Counted from the first letter of the stretch, positions 1 through 7,451 are shown. The stretch: DNA of 7,568 nucleotides from an uncultured Prevotellaceae bacterium (GCA_900541935.1 UQLZ01000076.1:1-7568), one strand, 5' to 3'. A program made the numbers and translations. The notes: generated by a model from the sequence alone, not told the origin.

Positions 1-55
1 GAAAGTCGGGGCTTTGTGCGTAAAAAGAGGGAGGTGCGCATTTTGACACACCTCC
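1..55. mobile_element. Possible insertion-sequence terminus (right end only)
   Basis: The stretch ends in a TTTTGACACACCTCC motif (41-55). Its reverse complement, GGAGGTGTGTCAAAA, is of the type found at the outer ends of Bacteroidetes insertion sequences. A local inverted repeat is visible: GGAGGTG at 30-36 pairs with CACCTCC at 49-55 across a 12-nt loop. The helicase reading frame makes protein sense only to the right of about position 57, so a junction here fits the sequence. No transposase is identifiable and the other end lies outside the window, so family and target duplication cannot be determined. It could also be unrelated intergenic DNA. Confidence 0.35.
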
Positions 56-56
56 A

Positions 57-116
57 CAAGAGGGTGGCAAGGGCTCTTACCTATATGTAGTATACACGAA
101 AGTACTTTGTCAGTAT
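57..116 (+). pseudogene. Upstream in-frame remnant of the SF1 helicase gene (motif Ia region)
   Basis: The frame of the downstream helicase stays open leftward to the stop at 21-23. From about 57 it reads QEGGKGSYLYVVYTKVLCQY, directly followed by the methionine at 117. The YLYVVYTKVLCQY part looks like the strand and helix after motif I in UvrD-like helicases (motif Ia, hydrophobic strand then [YN]xK). The coding sequence therefore originally extended further left, and the ATG at 117 is an internal methionine. No ATG, GTG or TTG start lies in this frame between 24 and 116. The Walker A loop that should lie further upstream is absent. Confidence 0.55.
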
Positions 117-968
117 ATGAGTGATGGCATTAAACAAATTGGTTTACATGAAAGCAATGTGGTTAATTTTGATGCCTGTTTCCATTGGGGGAAAAATTCT
201 TATGGTAAACCTCAGCGTGGTGAATGGAAGAAGGGGAATTATGACTATATAATTGTTGATGAAGCTCAGGATTTTTCAAAAGAGGATATAGAATTGTTTT
301 GTTCAAAGGCTAATAAGGCATTGTTGTTGTATGGTGATTCTGCTCAACAACTTTATGCTTTTATCAAAAATAAGCAAACGGTTTCAATGGAGGATATACA
401 GTATTTTACTAGGTTTCCTGTTGAACAACTTGTGTTTAATCATCGATTGCCTAAGAGAATAGCTCGTCTTGCTCAGTATCTCAATTCAGAAACTGATGAA
501 CTTGAAGAACGTTGTACAGAAGAAGGAACGGAAAGGCCTAAAATTCTTCAATATCAAACAATAGAAGCTCAATATGATGCTATTATATCTTTGATACAGA
601 ATAGAAACATGGAAGATGTTGGTATTTTATTCCGCCACAACGAGGAAGTTGAAAGAGCATATAATTATTTTAAGAAACACGGCATGAATGTTGAAGCTAA
701 GTACGATCAGTTTATGGATTTAGATTTTTCTTCAGACAATCCAAAGATAATGACCTATCATAGTTCAAAAGGACTTCAATTTGAACACGTTTTTATTCCT
801 GAATGTACTGCTTGCGATGGAAGGAATCCATTATATGTAGCAGTAACGAGAACCTATCGTGCTTTGTACATCATGCACTCTGGCAATCTTTCCAGTTTTT
901 TTGATGATGTGCCTACTTCTCTCTATGATAAGAGCCTTACGAGTGGATCCAAATTAACAATAGATTGA
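117..968 (+). CDS. UvrD-like superfamily 1 DNA helicase, C-terminal part (N-terminally truncated)
   Basis: This is the ATP-dependent helicase core of the UvrD/Rep class without its first part. Visible motifs, numbered from the ATG at 117, are the Walker B/motif II DEAQD at 48-52 after a YIIV strand, motif III GDSAQQLY at 73-80, motif IV with NHR at 108-110, motif V TYHSSKGLQFE at 213-223, and motif VI VAVTR at 241-245 with its arginine finger. Motif I (Walker A, GxxxxGKT) is missing. Coding similarity continues in frame upstream of the listed start, so 117 is merely the first available methionine. Without motif I the product should not hydrolyse ATP, so the gene is probably a broken copy disrupted at an IS-like junction near 55, unless the edge is an assembly break. 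It is short and compact, lacking the large 1B/2B insertions of full UvrD. The next gene starts 12 nt after its stop, suggesting one operon. The helicase call is firm; its substrate and role are unknown. Confidence 0.85.
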   Translation: MSDGIKQIGLHESNVVNFDACFHWGKNSYGKPQRGEWKKGNYDYIIVDEAQDFSKEDIELFCSKANKALLLYGDSAQQLYAFIKNKQTVSMEDIQYFTRFPVEQLVFNHRLPKRIARLAQYLNSETDELEERCTEEGTERPKILQYQTIEAQYDAIISLIQNRNMEDVGILFRHNEEVERAYNYFKKHGMNVEAKYDQFMDLDFSSDNPKIMTYHSSKGLQFEHVFIPECTACDGRNPLYVAVTRTYRALYIMHSGNLSSFFDDVPTSLYDKSLTSGSKLTID

Positions 969-971
969 TAA

Positions 972-976
972 AAGGA
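972..976 (+). promoter_or_regulatory. Shine-Dalgarno-like AAGGA before the 829-residue gene
   Basis: AAGGA lies 4 nt before the ATG at 981, inside the 12-nt gap after the helicase stop. Bacteroidetes usually depend little on Shine-Dalgarno pairing, so this modestly supports 981 as the true start and may help re-initiation after the helicase gene. Confidence 0.35.
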
Positions 977-980
977 TATT

Positions 981-3470
981 ATGAGATTATACATACCAAC
1001 TTGTACTCTGAATTTTAATAACATATTGTCTTCAGAGTCTATTTCGCCAATTGGACTATATGCAAAACGAGGCTATGGCAACAAACGCTTCTATCCAGTC
1101 TGCGCTAACGATAAGGAGAATGCAATTCTATTATATAGTAAATTTCCAAGATTCAAGGTTGAAGAAAATGACCTTGAAAACTATCCTATGGTTGTTGAGA
1201 TAGAATCTGAAGACTATAAGGAAGGATTTTTTGAGAAGGCCAATGAACTCGATGGCGTAGAAACTTATCTCTGTTATCATACCATCAACCTTAACCCTTT
1301 CCATTGCCGTATTTTTTTCAATAGTTATCAGGAGCAATTGAGTGTGTTTTCAAAAGCTGAACAAAGTCTTGAGAATAAGTTCTATAAACTTTATGATGCT
1401 AATATAGAGGTCAAGCCCGAGCATAAAAAAACTTTTTGGAGTACTGCCCAAAACTTATTTAGCCAATATGAAAAAGATGATTTCTTATGGGACACTTCAT
1501 ATGCAGATTGCGAAATAAAGAGTGGATTTACAGATGTCGGTAGAGACGTTTTGTTAGACAGAATTAAAGGCTTCATTTATTGTTATTTAATAGGTGCTAA
1601 TAATTCGGTAAGCGACGAAGTTGGTAAATTGAAAGCTTTATCAAGAAAACTTCGTAATATACTTTCTGCTGTCATAAATTCTTATGATAAAAGACCTACT
1701 CAAGTGCAAGACGATGCTATTCTGAATGGAATCAGAGAATTTAACGAAATTTATTCTTCAATAGATGAAGATACTATTTGGAACAATAATTTGATAGAGG
1801 CTAAATTATTAGACAACCCGCAAGGGCTTTCTGTAAAAGATGCCAAGAATCTTTTGCACTACTGGAATGTTTATGATGAATTCTGCAACAAACTTCATCT
1901 TCGTAGAGTTTATGATGCAAATGATTTGTGGAGTTGTTTAGAGTATGCATCCCCGGAGGCATTTACTCGAGTTACAGACTGTATGAATAGTGTTGTTCGC
2001 AGATTGGAAGCAAAGGATATAGCTAAACGTGAAAAGTATGCCATTGAGTCGTTGATAAATATTGATGATAATCTGTCATTGCAGATATTGGATACATCGT
2101 ATCAGACTTCTTTTTATAGCAGATTAATTAGTTCTCAGTTTATAGATGATTATAAGTCTGTTATGGAAGAAAAAGGAGTAGAGGAGCCTTTGGCGCAAGC
2201 GTACAATGGAGGTGTGATTCTAAAGTGGATGCTTGAAGATAAATGGGATGTTAGTCCTGCTTCTGCTTATATCAGAGCATTGCTTAATCATTTCCAAGAG
2301 AATTCTGCATTCGATTTATTTGCTATTGATAATGACGTGCTTTCATCATTTGCCGCATTCTGTCAAAAGGGTGATAATATTGACCGCTTGGTAGAGTACC
2401 TTGAACAAACCGGATTCTGCAATTATAAATTGGCGTATGGCATCTATGGAGCCACAAGAGGTTTTGCTTCTTTGCCGAAAACATTTACATCAGATTTGAT
2501 TGATGGTGACAAGGATTACTATCGGACATTTGCAAGTATTGTATGGAGAATGCTTAATGGCGTAGAGATAAAGAATGCTGTATTACCAAAGACCTGTTCG
2601 AGTACTTCTGTTGTAGTTGAAAGTCAGATTGGTTCTAAGATTTTTGAAAATATGAATAAGGTAGAGTGCAATGTCAAAAAACAGCAAAAAGTTGTTGAGG
2701 CGGTAATAAAGGCTGTTGAACTAGAAGATGCTGTACAAAGTCCTAAAGCTTTCATGTATATACTGGATAGCATACCTAATATTAAAAGGACAAATGCATA
2801 TAAGAATCTGGTTCAAGCAAATTTTGCGGAAGATACTGGAGTCTATACTCCAGAGGAGTTCAAGGAAAAAATTTATCGAACAATTGGTGAGAAAGATTCG
2901 GAAGCAGCGAAAGACCGAATTGATACTGCAATTGAATTAGAAGCAAAGAGGCAGGATCCCGAGGCATTTTTATATATACTGGATAATTATTTAGATAAGA
3001 CATCTAATGCATATAAAAAAATTGTCGCACTTATAAAGACTAGTGGCTCTTCAACTTCTAAACTATCTATGCAACTTCCTGTAGCAGGGAATAAGTTTCC
3101 TGTTTCTGGCACTTCAGAAAGACAACACAATCTCCGTCTTATAAAAGCTACCTCGGCTAATTTTGTTGATGATAATAATGCAAGAAACTTCATATTGTCT
3201 AGAGCTTATCTCCCAAGTGAAGTTCGTGATGTCTTGGCAAAAAAAATAACCTCTTTCCAGAAAGATTATGCTCCTAATGGTTATTATTATGGCAGGGAAG
3301 ATAGTCCTCGAACCAATGATAATACAATAAAGCATTTTATTAATAAATGCACATTTACAAAAGGGAATAATCCTTCATGGATACCTTCAACGAAGGAGAA
3401 TAAGGCTTTGTTAGAAAAACTTAAACAAGAATTATATGATAGATATGCCGTCAGAAAAGATACTTATTAA
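981..3470 (+). CDS. Large uncharacterised protein (829 aa) between helicase and DUF1848 genes
   Basis: I do not recognise a characterised family. The protein appears soluble: no signal peptide, no membrane segment, many Lys/Glu/Asp and Asn/Tyr residues. The N-terminus carries a compact, conserved-looking stretch, NFNNILSSESISPIGLYAKR at residues 11-30 continuing to GYGNKRF at 31-37, which would be the best search handle. The middle (about 110-560) looks mostly helical. A duplicated helical unit lies at about 579-612 and 651-682 (shared PxAFxYILD and NAYKxxV patterns), followed by a Ser/Thr-rich linker near 693-715 and a basic, Tyr-rich C-terminal domain. I see no Walker A, HNH, PD-(D/E)XK, HxH or other catalytic signature. 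The start at 981 is supported by AAGGA 4 nt upstream and by spacing from the helicase stop. Its 3' end overlaps the next gene, implying co-expression and probably a shared pathway. Codons are AT-rich, unlike valS. It is a real gene on length and operon context; function is unknown. Confidence 0.85.
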   Translation: MRLYIPTCTLNFNNILSSESISPIGLYAKRGYGNKRFYPVCANDKENAILLYSKFPRFKVEENDLENYPMVVEIESEDYKEGFFEKANELDGVETYLCYHTINLNPFHCRIFFNSYQEQLSVFSKAEQSLENKFYKLYDANIEVKPEHKKTFWSTAQNLFSQYEKDDFLWDTSYADCEIKSGFTDVGRDVLLDRIKGFIYCYLIGANNSVSDEVGKLKALSRKLRNILSAVINSYDKRPTQVQDDAILNGIREFNEIYSSIDEDTIWNNNLIEAKLLDNPQGLSVKDAKNLLHYWNVYDEFCNKLHLRRVYDANDLWSCLEYASPEAFTRVTDCMNSVVRRLEAKDIAKREKYAIESLINIDDNLSLQILDTSYQTSFYSRLISSQFIDDYKSVMEEKGVEEPLAQAYNGGVILKWMLEDKWDVSPASAYIRALLNHFQENSAFDLFAIDNDVLSSFAAFCQKGDNIDRLVEYLEQTGFCNYKLAYGIYGATRGFASLPKTFTSDLIDGDKDYYRTFASIVWRMLNGVEIKNAVLPKTCSSTSVVVESQIGSKIFENMNKVECNVKKQQKVVEAVIKAVELEDAVQSPKAFMYILDSIPNIKRTNAYKNLVQANFAEDTGVYTPEEFKEKIYRTIGEKDSEAAKDRIDTAIELEAKRQDPEAFLYILDNYLDKTSNAYKKIVALIKTSGSSTSKLSMQLPVAGNKFPVSGTSERQHNLRLIKATSANFVDDNNARNFILSRAYLPSEVRDVLAKKITSFQKDYAPNGYYYGREDSPRTNDNTIKHFINKCTFTKGNNPSWIPSTKENKALLEKLKQELYDRYAVRKDTY
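2715..3026 (+). repeat. Internal duplicated helical unit within the 829-aa protein
   Basis: Two copies lie at residues 579-612 (2715-2816) and 651-682 (2931-3026), offset by about 72 residues. Both follow the pattern [VI]-E-L-E, then Q-x-P-[KE]-A-F-[ML]-Y-I-L-D, then K-x(0,1)-[TS]-N-A-Y-K-x-[LI]-V, with a one-residue gap between copies. The nucleotide copies have diverged, so this is an old protein-level duplication, possibly a helical-repeat scaffold, and not a recent DNA repeat. The segment between them (613-650) includes an acidic/basic helix with KEK and AAKDRID. Confidence 0.65.
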
Positions 3471-4494
3471 AAACGATGCTGGTGAACAAGTAGAAGCGAC
3501 AGCTCCTGTAATTATCTCTGCAAGTCGTTCAACTGATATTCCTGCTTTTTATGCCAAGTGGTTTTTCAACCGCTTGGCTAAAGGCTATTGTGTGTGGTAT
3601 AATCCGTTCAATCAACAGCCAATGTACATTTCTTTTAAGAAATGTAAGGTTATTGTTTTTTGGACAAAGAATCCCAAACCTATATTGCCATATTTGCACG
3701 AACTTGATAAACTTGGAATACACTATTATTTTCAATTTACACTCAATGATTACACTCAGGAACTGTTTGAACCTAATGTCCCATCTATAGAAGAAAGGGT
3801 TGAGACATTCAAGAAGTTATCTGATATGATTGGAAAGGAGAAGGTCATATGGAGATTCGATCCTCTAATCCTAACTAAGCACATAACTCCTCAAGATTTG
3901 CTTAAAAGAATATGGCATTTAGGAAATCTTCTTAAAGGTTTTACAGATAAACTAGTATTTAGTTTTGTTGATGTCAAAACTTATCGTAAAGTACAGAATA
4001 ATCTTATCAAAGAAACGACATATTTTACGAAGGAGAATGTTGAATCAGCTGAAATGACATATTCTCAACGTTGTGAATTTATTTATGGCCTTGTTAAAAT
4101 TAGAGAGGCATGGAAATCTCAGGGATGGAATGTTGCTATGGCGACATGTGGAGAGGAAGCTGAACTTGACGGGTATGGCATTGAGCATAACCGTTGTATT
4201 GATGGAGAACTGATGAAAAGTATCTTTGCGGATGATGAGGAGTTGGTTTATTATCTTCATACGTTGAAATGGCCTGTTCGTGATATATTTGGACAACTCC
4301 CTCTATTGCCTAATAAGAAAAAGAAAGTAAAAGATTCAGGTCAGCGTAAAGTGTGTGGGTGTATGGTAAGTAAAGATATTGGTATGTATAATACTTGCAG
4401 GCATTTATGCGTGTATTGCTATGCTAATACAAGTAAAGAATGTGTATTAGTAAACAGCAAATTGCATTCTGATGAAAGTGAAAGTTTATTATAA
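3436..4494 (+). CDS. DUF1848 family protein, putative Fe-S / radical-SAM-like
   Basis: This protein of about 350 residues has the full signature of the DUF1848 family. The N-terminus has SASRSTDIPAFY at 28-39, then YNPFN at 55-59, VFWTKNP at 74-80, YYFQFTLNDY just downstream, and WRFDPLILT at 139-147, which resembles the strand pattern of spore-photoproduct-lyase-like radical-SAM barrels. The C-terminus has a cysteine cluster, C307, C309, C321, C325 and C328 (the last as CxxCYAN), with a further C336. Pfam describes the family's C-terminal cysteines as similar to the radical-SAM Fe-S site; its reaction is unknown. All expected cysteines are present, so it is probably intact. The listed start overlaps the upstream gene by 35 nt; the ATG at 3445 (Met4, MPSEKIL) is an equally good alternative with a 26-nt overlap. 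Either way translation is likely coupled to the 829-aa gene. A metal-dependent nucleic-acid modifying or repair role is an inference from the family and the helicase context only. Confidence 0.88.
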   Translation: MIDMPSEKILIKNDAGEQVEATAPVIISASRSTDIPAFYAKWFFNRLAKGYCVWYNPFNQQPMYISFKKCKVIVFWTKNPKPILPYLHELDKLGIHYYFQFTLNDYTQELFEPNVPSIEERVETFKKLSDMIGKEKVIWRFDPLILTKHITPQDLLKRIWHLGNLLKGFTDKLVFSFVDVKTYRKVQNNLIKETTYFTKENVESAEMTYSQRCEFIYGLVKIREAWKSQGWNVAMATCGEEAELDGYGIEHNRCIDGELMKSIFADDEELVYYLHTLKWPVRDIFGQLPLLPNKKKKVKDSGQRKVCGCMVSKDIGMYNTCRHLCVYCYANTSKECVLVNSKLHSDESESLL

Positions 4495-4514
4495 CTGTTA
4501 TTATAATAAACTTT
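4481..4514 (+). terminator. Perfect 14-bp hairpin overlapping the DUF1848 stop codon
   Basis: The arm AAAGTTTATTATAA (4481-4494) is exactly complementary to TTATAATAAACTTT (4501-4514), with a 6-nt loop CTGTTA. The left arm contains the last codons and the TAA stop. The stem is almost wholly A/T and is not followed by a clean T-run, so it is a weak intrinsic terminator at best. An mRNA 3'-end stabiliser or attenuator is also possible. Its placement at the cassette's end fits transcript ending before the valS promoter. Confidence 0.5.
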
Positions 4515-4614
4515 GTATAATGTCTGTTGCGATATCTCTTTTGTGGGCTTTTGCTGGTGGCTTAATTAGAGAAAATTGCTGAATTTGCTTATATTTTTGT
4601 CTTTTGGCAAATGT

Positions 4615-4640
4615 TTTGTCGTTATTTATGAGTAACTTTG
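4615..4640 (+). promoter_or_regulatory. Bacteroidetes-type promoter of valS
   Basis: TAACTTTG at 4633-4640 matches the Bacteroidetes sigma-ABfr -7 consensus TAnnTTTG. An upstream TTTG at 4615-4618 could be the -33 element, but the 14-nt spacing is shorter than the usual roughly 19-20; another TTTG at 4603-4606 would be too far (26 nt). The -7 element is therefore the firm part. Transcription would start shortly after 4640, leaving an A-rich leader of about 40 nt before the ATG at 4688, typical for the phylum. The rest of 4515-4687 shows no other gene or structured element. Confidence 0.65.
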
Positions 4641-4687
4641 CGTTTTGTAAAGATTATTATCGAAAATATTTGAAAATATAATACAAT

Positions 4688-7378
4688 ATGAGTGAATTAG
4701 CAACTACATACAATCCCGAAGACGTTGAGGGTAAATGGTATGAGTACTGGCTTAGACACGAATTATTCAAGTCAAAGCCTGACAATAGAGAGCCTTATAC
4801 GGTAGTTATCCCGCCGCCAAATGTTACTGGTGTGCTTCACATGGGACACATGCTTAATAATACAATTCAGGATATCCTTGTTCGCCGTGCTCGCATGGAG
4901 GGCAAGAATGCTCTTTGGGTTCCAGGTACTGACCACGCAAGTATCGCTACTGAAACTAAGGTTGTCAACAAGTTGGCAAGTGAGGGTATCAAGAAGCGTG
5001 ACCTCACTCGCGAGCAGTTCCTTGAGCATGCATGGGAATGGACTCACAAGCATGGCGGTATCATCCTCGAGCAGTTGAAGAAACTTGGTGCTTCTTGCGA
5101 CTGGAGCAGAACTGCGTTCACAATGGATGAAACTCGTTCTGAAAGCGTTATCAAGGTTTTCTGTGACTTGTATGACAAAGGTCTTATCTACCGCGGTTTG
5201 AGAATGGTTCACTGGGATCCGATGAACCAGACTGCCTTGAGTGATGATGAGGTTTACTATCAGGAAGAGCAGTCAAAACTATATTATCTTAAATATTACG
5301 TTGCTTCTGATGACGGAACAGGTGAAACTGGTTCAGAGGAGGAAGTTATCCATCGTGATGAGAATGGTCGCCGTTATGCTGTAGTTGCAACAACTCGTCC
5401 TGAAACAATTATGGGCGATACTGCAATGTGTATCAACCCGAAGGACCCTAAGAACCAATGGTTGAAAGGTAAGAAGGTTATCGTTCCTCTTGTTGGTCGT
5501 GAGATTCCGGTTATAGAGGACCGCTATGTTGAGATAGAATTCGGTACAGGCTGTCTGAAGGTTACGCCTGCTCATGATGAGAATGACTATATGCTCGGTA
5601 AGAAGCATAATCTTGAAACTATCGATATTTTCAACGGTGACGGTACGGTTAACGAGGTTGCAGGCATGTACGTTGGTATGGACCGTTTTGCTGTTCGAGA
5701 GCAAATTACCAAGGACCTTGTTGAAGCAGGTTTGATGGAGAAGATTGAGGACTATACTAATAAGGTTGGTTGCTCAGAGCGTACTCACGTTCCAATTGAA
5801 CCGAGATTGTCTTTGCAGTGGTTTATCAGCATGCAGCACTTTGCTGATATTGCTTTGCCACCGGTAATGAACGATGAAATTAAATTCATTCCTTCTAAAT
5901 ACAAGTCAACATATAAGAATTGGTTGGAAAATATCCAAGACTGGTGTATCAGCCGTCAACTATGGTGGGGTCACAGAATCCCGGCATATTTCTATGGCGA
6001 GGGCGATAATGACTTCGTTGTTGCTCCAACTATTGAGGAAGCTGTTGAGAAGGCAAAGGTTAAGACAGGAAATGCCGCCCTTGTTGCTGCAGACTTGCGT
6101 CAGGCAGAAGAGGCTTTGGATACATGGTTCTCATCTTGGTTGTGGCCAATTACTTTGTTTGACGGTATAAATAATCCTGATAATGAAGAGTTGAAATATT
6201 ATTATCCGACAAATGACCTTGTTACAGGTCCGGATATTATTTTCTTCTGGGTTGCAAGAATGATTATGGCTGGTTACGAGTATATCGGTAAGATGCCGTT
6301 TAGAAATGTTTATTTCACAGGTATCGTTCGCGACAAACTCGGACGCAAGATGTCTAAGTCACTCGGTAACTCTCCAGACCCAATCGAATTAATGGAGAAA
6401 TACGGTGCCGACGGCGTCAGAATGGGAATGATGCTTTCTGCTCCTGCTGGCAATGATATTCTTTTTGATGAGTCATTGTGTACACAGGGACGTAACTTCA
6501 ATAACAAGATTTGGAATGCGTTCCGCTTGGTTAAGGGCTGGAATGTTGTTGATGCAGAGCAACCGGAATATGCAAAGATAGCAGTTAAGTGGTTTGATGC
6601 AGTGCTTAATAAGACAATGGTAGAAGTTGAAGACTTGTTCAGCAAGTTCCGTTTGTCAGAAGCGTTGATGGCTGTATACAAATTGTTCTGGGACGAGTAT
6701 TCATCATGGTATCTTGAAATGGTTAAGCCTGCATACGGCTCACCAATTGATAAGGCTACATACGAAGCAACTCTAGGCTATTTCGATACATTGTTGCGCT
6801 TGCTTCATCCGTTCATGCCGTTTATCACAGAAGAGTTGTGGCAACACATCGCAGAGCGTAAGGATGGTGAAAGCATTATGGTTGCCCAATTGCCTAAGAT
6901 GGGAGAATTTGATGATAGCATTGTTGCTGATATTGATGTTGCAAAAGAAATTATCGCAGGCGTACGTACGGTAAGGATGCAGAAGAATATCCCAAATAAG
7001 GAGCAGTTGGAACTTCAGGTTGTAGGTAATGCAGAGTTGAAGTTGGAAGCAATTATTGCTAAACTCGCAAACTTGTCATCAATCGTTTCTGTAGAGGAAA
7101 AAGATGCAACAGCGGCTTCTTTCCTTGTTGGAACTGTTGAATATGCTGTGCCTCTTGGCAACAATATCGACATTGAGGAGGAGTTAAAGAAGCTTGAAGC
7201 AGATTTGAAATATAATGAAGGCTTCCTTGCAAGCGTTATGAAGAAACTCAGCAACGAGAAATTCGTTAATAACGCACCAGCAAAGGTTATTGAAATGGAG
7301 CGTAAAAAGCAAGCCGACGCAGAAGCGAAGATTGCTACTTTGAAAGAAAGTATAGCAGCATTGAAATCTTGCAAGTAA
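4688..7378 (+). CDS. valS: Valyl-tRNA synthetase
   Basis: Cytoplasmic class I aminoacyl-tRNA synthetase that activates valine with ATP, charges tRNA-Val, and hydrolyses mischarged threonyl-tRNA-Val. The start has an A-rich leader, and MSELATTYNPEDVEGKWYEYW is a typical ValRS N-terminus. The PPPNVTG lead-in at 42-48 is followed by the HIGH-type motif HMGH at 51-54. The CP1 editing domain shows TTRPET at 235-240 and VTPAHDENDY at 292-301, both characteristic of ValRS proofreading. The catalytic KMSKS loop is intact at 554-558. The anticodon-binding helical domain follows (WNAFR region, then WDEYSSWYLE and HPFMPFITEELW). The C-terminal arm at about 828-896 is the usual charged coiled coil that contacts tRNA. 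At 896 residues it is close to other Bacteroidetes ValRS and somewhat shorter than the E. coli enzyme. It has its own promoter and terminator, so it is a single-gene unit. Codon use (CGT/CGC arginine, more G/C in third positions) looks like a highly expressed core gene, unlike the upstream cassette. No anomaly seen. Confidence 0.99.
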   Translation: MSELATTYNPEDVEGKWYEYWLRHELFKSKPDNREPYTVVIPPPNVTGVLHMGHMLNNTIQDILVRRARMEGKNALWVPGTDHASIATETKVVNKLASEGIKKRDLTREQFLEHAWEWTHKHGGIILEQLKKLGASCDWSRTAFTMDETRSESVIKVFCDLYDKGLIYRGLRMVHWDPMNQTALSDDEVYYQEEQSKLYYLKYYVASDDGTGETGSEEEVIHRDENGRRYAVVATTRPETIMGDTAMCINPKDPKNQWLKGKKVIVPLVGREIPVIEDRYVEIEFGTGCLKVTPAHDENDYMLGKKHNLETIDIFNGDGTVNEVAGMYVGMDRFAVREQITKDLVEAGLMEKIEDYTNKVGCSERTHVPIEPRLSLQWFISMQHFADIALPPVMNDEIKFIPSKYKSTYKNWLENIQDWCISRQLWWGHRIPAYFYGEGDNDFVVAPTIEEAVEKAKVKTGNAALVAADLRQAEEALDTWFSSWLWPITLFDGINNPDNEELKYYYPTNDLVTGPDIIFFWVARMIMAGYEYIGKMPFRNVYFTGIVRDKLGRKMSKSLGNSPDPIELMEKYGADGVRMGMMLSAPAGNDILFDESLCTQGRNFNNKIWNAFRLVKGWNVVDAEQPEYAKIAVKWFDAVLNKTMVEVEDLFSKFRLSEALMAVYKLFWDEYSSWYLEMVKPAYGSPIDKATYEATLGYFDTLLRLLHPFMPFITEELWQHIAERKDGESIMVAQLPKMGEFDDSIVADIDVAKEIIAGVRTVRMQKNIPNKEQLELQVVGNAELKLEAIIAKLANLSSIVSVEEKDATAASFLVGTVEYAVPLGNNIDIEEELKKLEADLKYNEGFLASVMKKLSNEKFVNNAPAKVIEMERKKQADAEAKIATLKESIAALKSCK

Positions 7379-7402
7379 TATTCTATCAATTATATATTTG
7401 TT

Positions 7403-7430
7403 AAAAGTGCCGGTTTATCCGGCACTTTTT
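7403..7430 (+). terminator. Intrinsic terminator of valS
   Basis: The stem AAAAGTGCCGG (7403-7413) pairs perfectly with CCGGCACTTTT (7419-7429) around a TTTAT loop, and the 3' side runs into a T-run (7426-7430). It begins 24 nt after the valS stop. Being A-rich on the left and T-rich on the right, it could also act on the opposite strand. Confidence 0.92.
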
Positions 7431-7451
7431 GTATAGTTAAATCTAAGTCGG

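Noticed and set aside
58..78. Inverted repeat AAGAG / CTCTT flanking an 11-nt spacer
   Set aside because: Five base pairs only, lying within the helicase-like coding stretch; no functional reason to annotate it.
1..90. An open plus-strand frame from the window edge to a TAG at 88-90 (about 29 residues, Arg/Lys-rich, ending ALTYM)
   Set aside because: It could be a transposase tail or a frameshifted helicase N-terminus, but it matches nothing I recognise and the helicase-like sequence is clearly in the other frame.
103..109. TACTTTG resembling the Bacteroidetes -7 promoter element before the truncated helicase
   Set aside because: It is one base short of TAnnTTTG, lies inside helicase coding sequence, and has no suitably spaced TTTG upstream.
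4515..4687. Possible T-box-like or other tRNA-responsive leader upstream of valS
   Set aside because: The leader after the predicted promoter is only about 40 nt, with no stem-loops, T-box sequence or terminator, too short for such a regulator.
4772..5212. Long minus-strand open frame inside valS (and similar ones at 5333-5704, 6310-6681, 7015-7389)
   Set aside because: They lie wholly or almost wholly antisense to a well-supported ValRS gene, have no recognisable motifs, and are explained by its codon bias.
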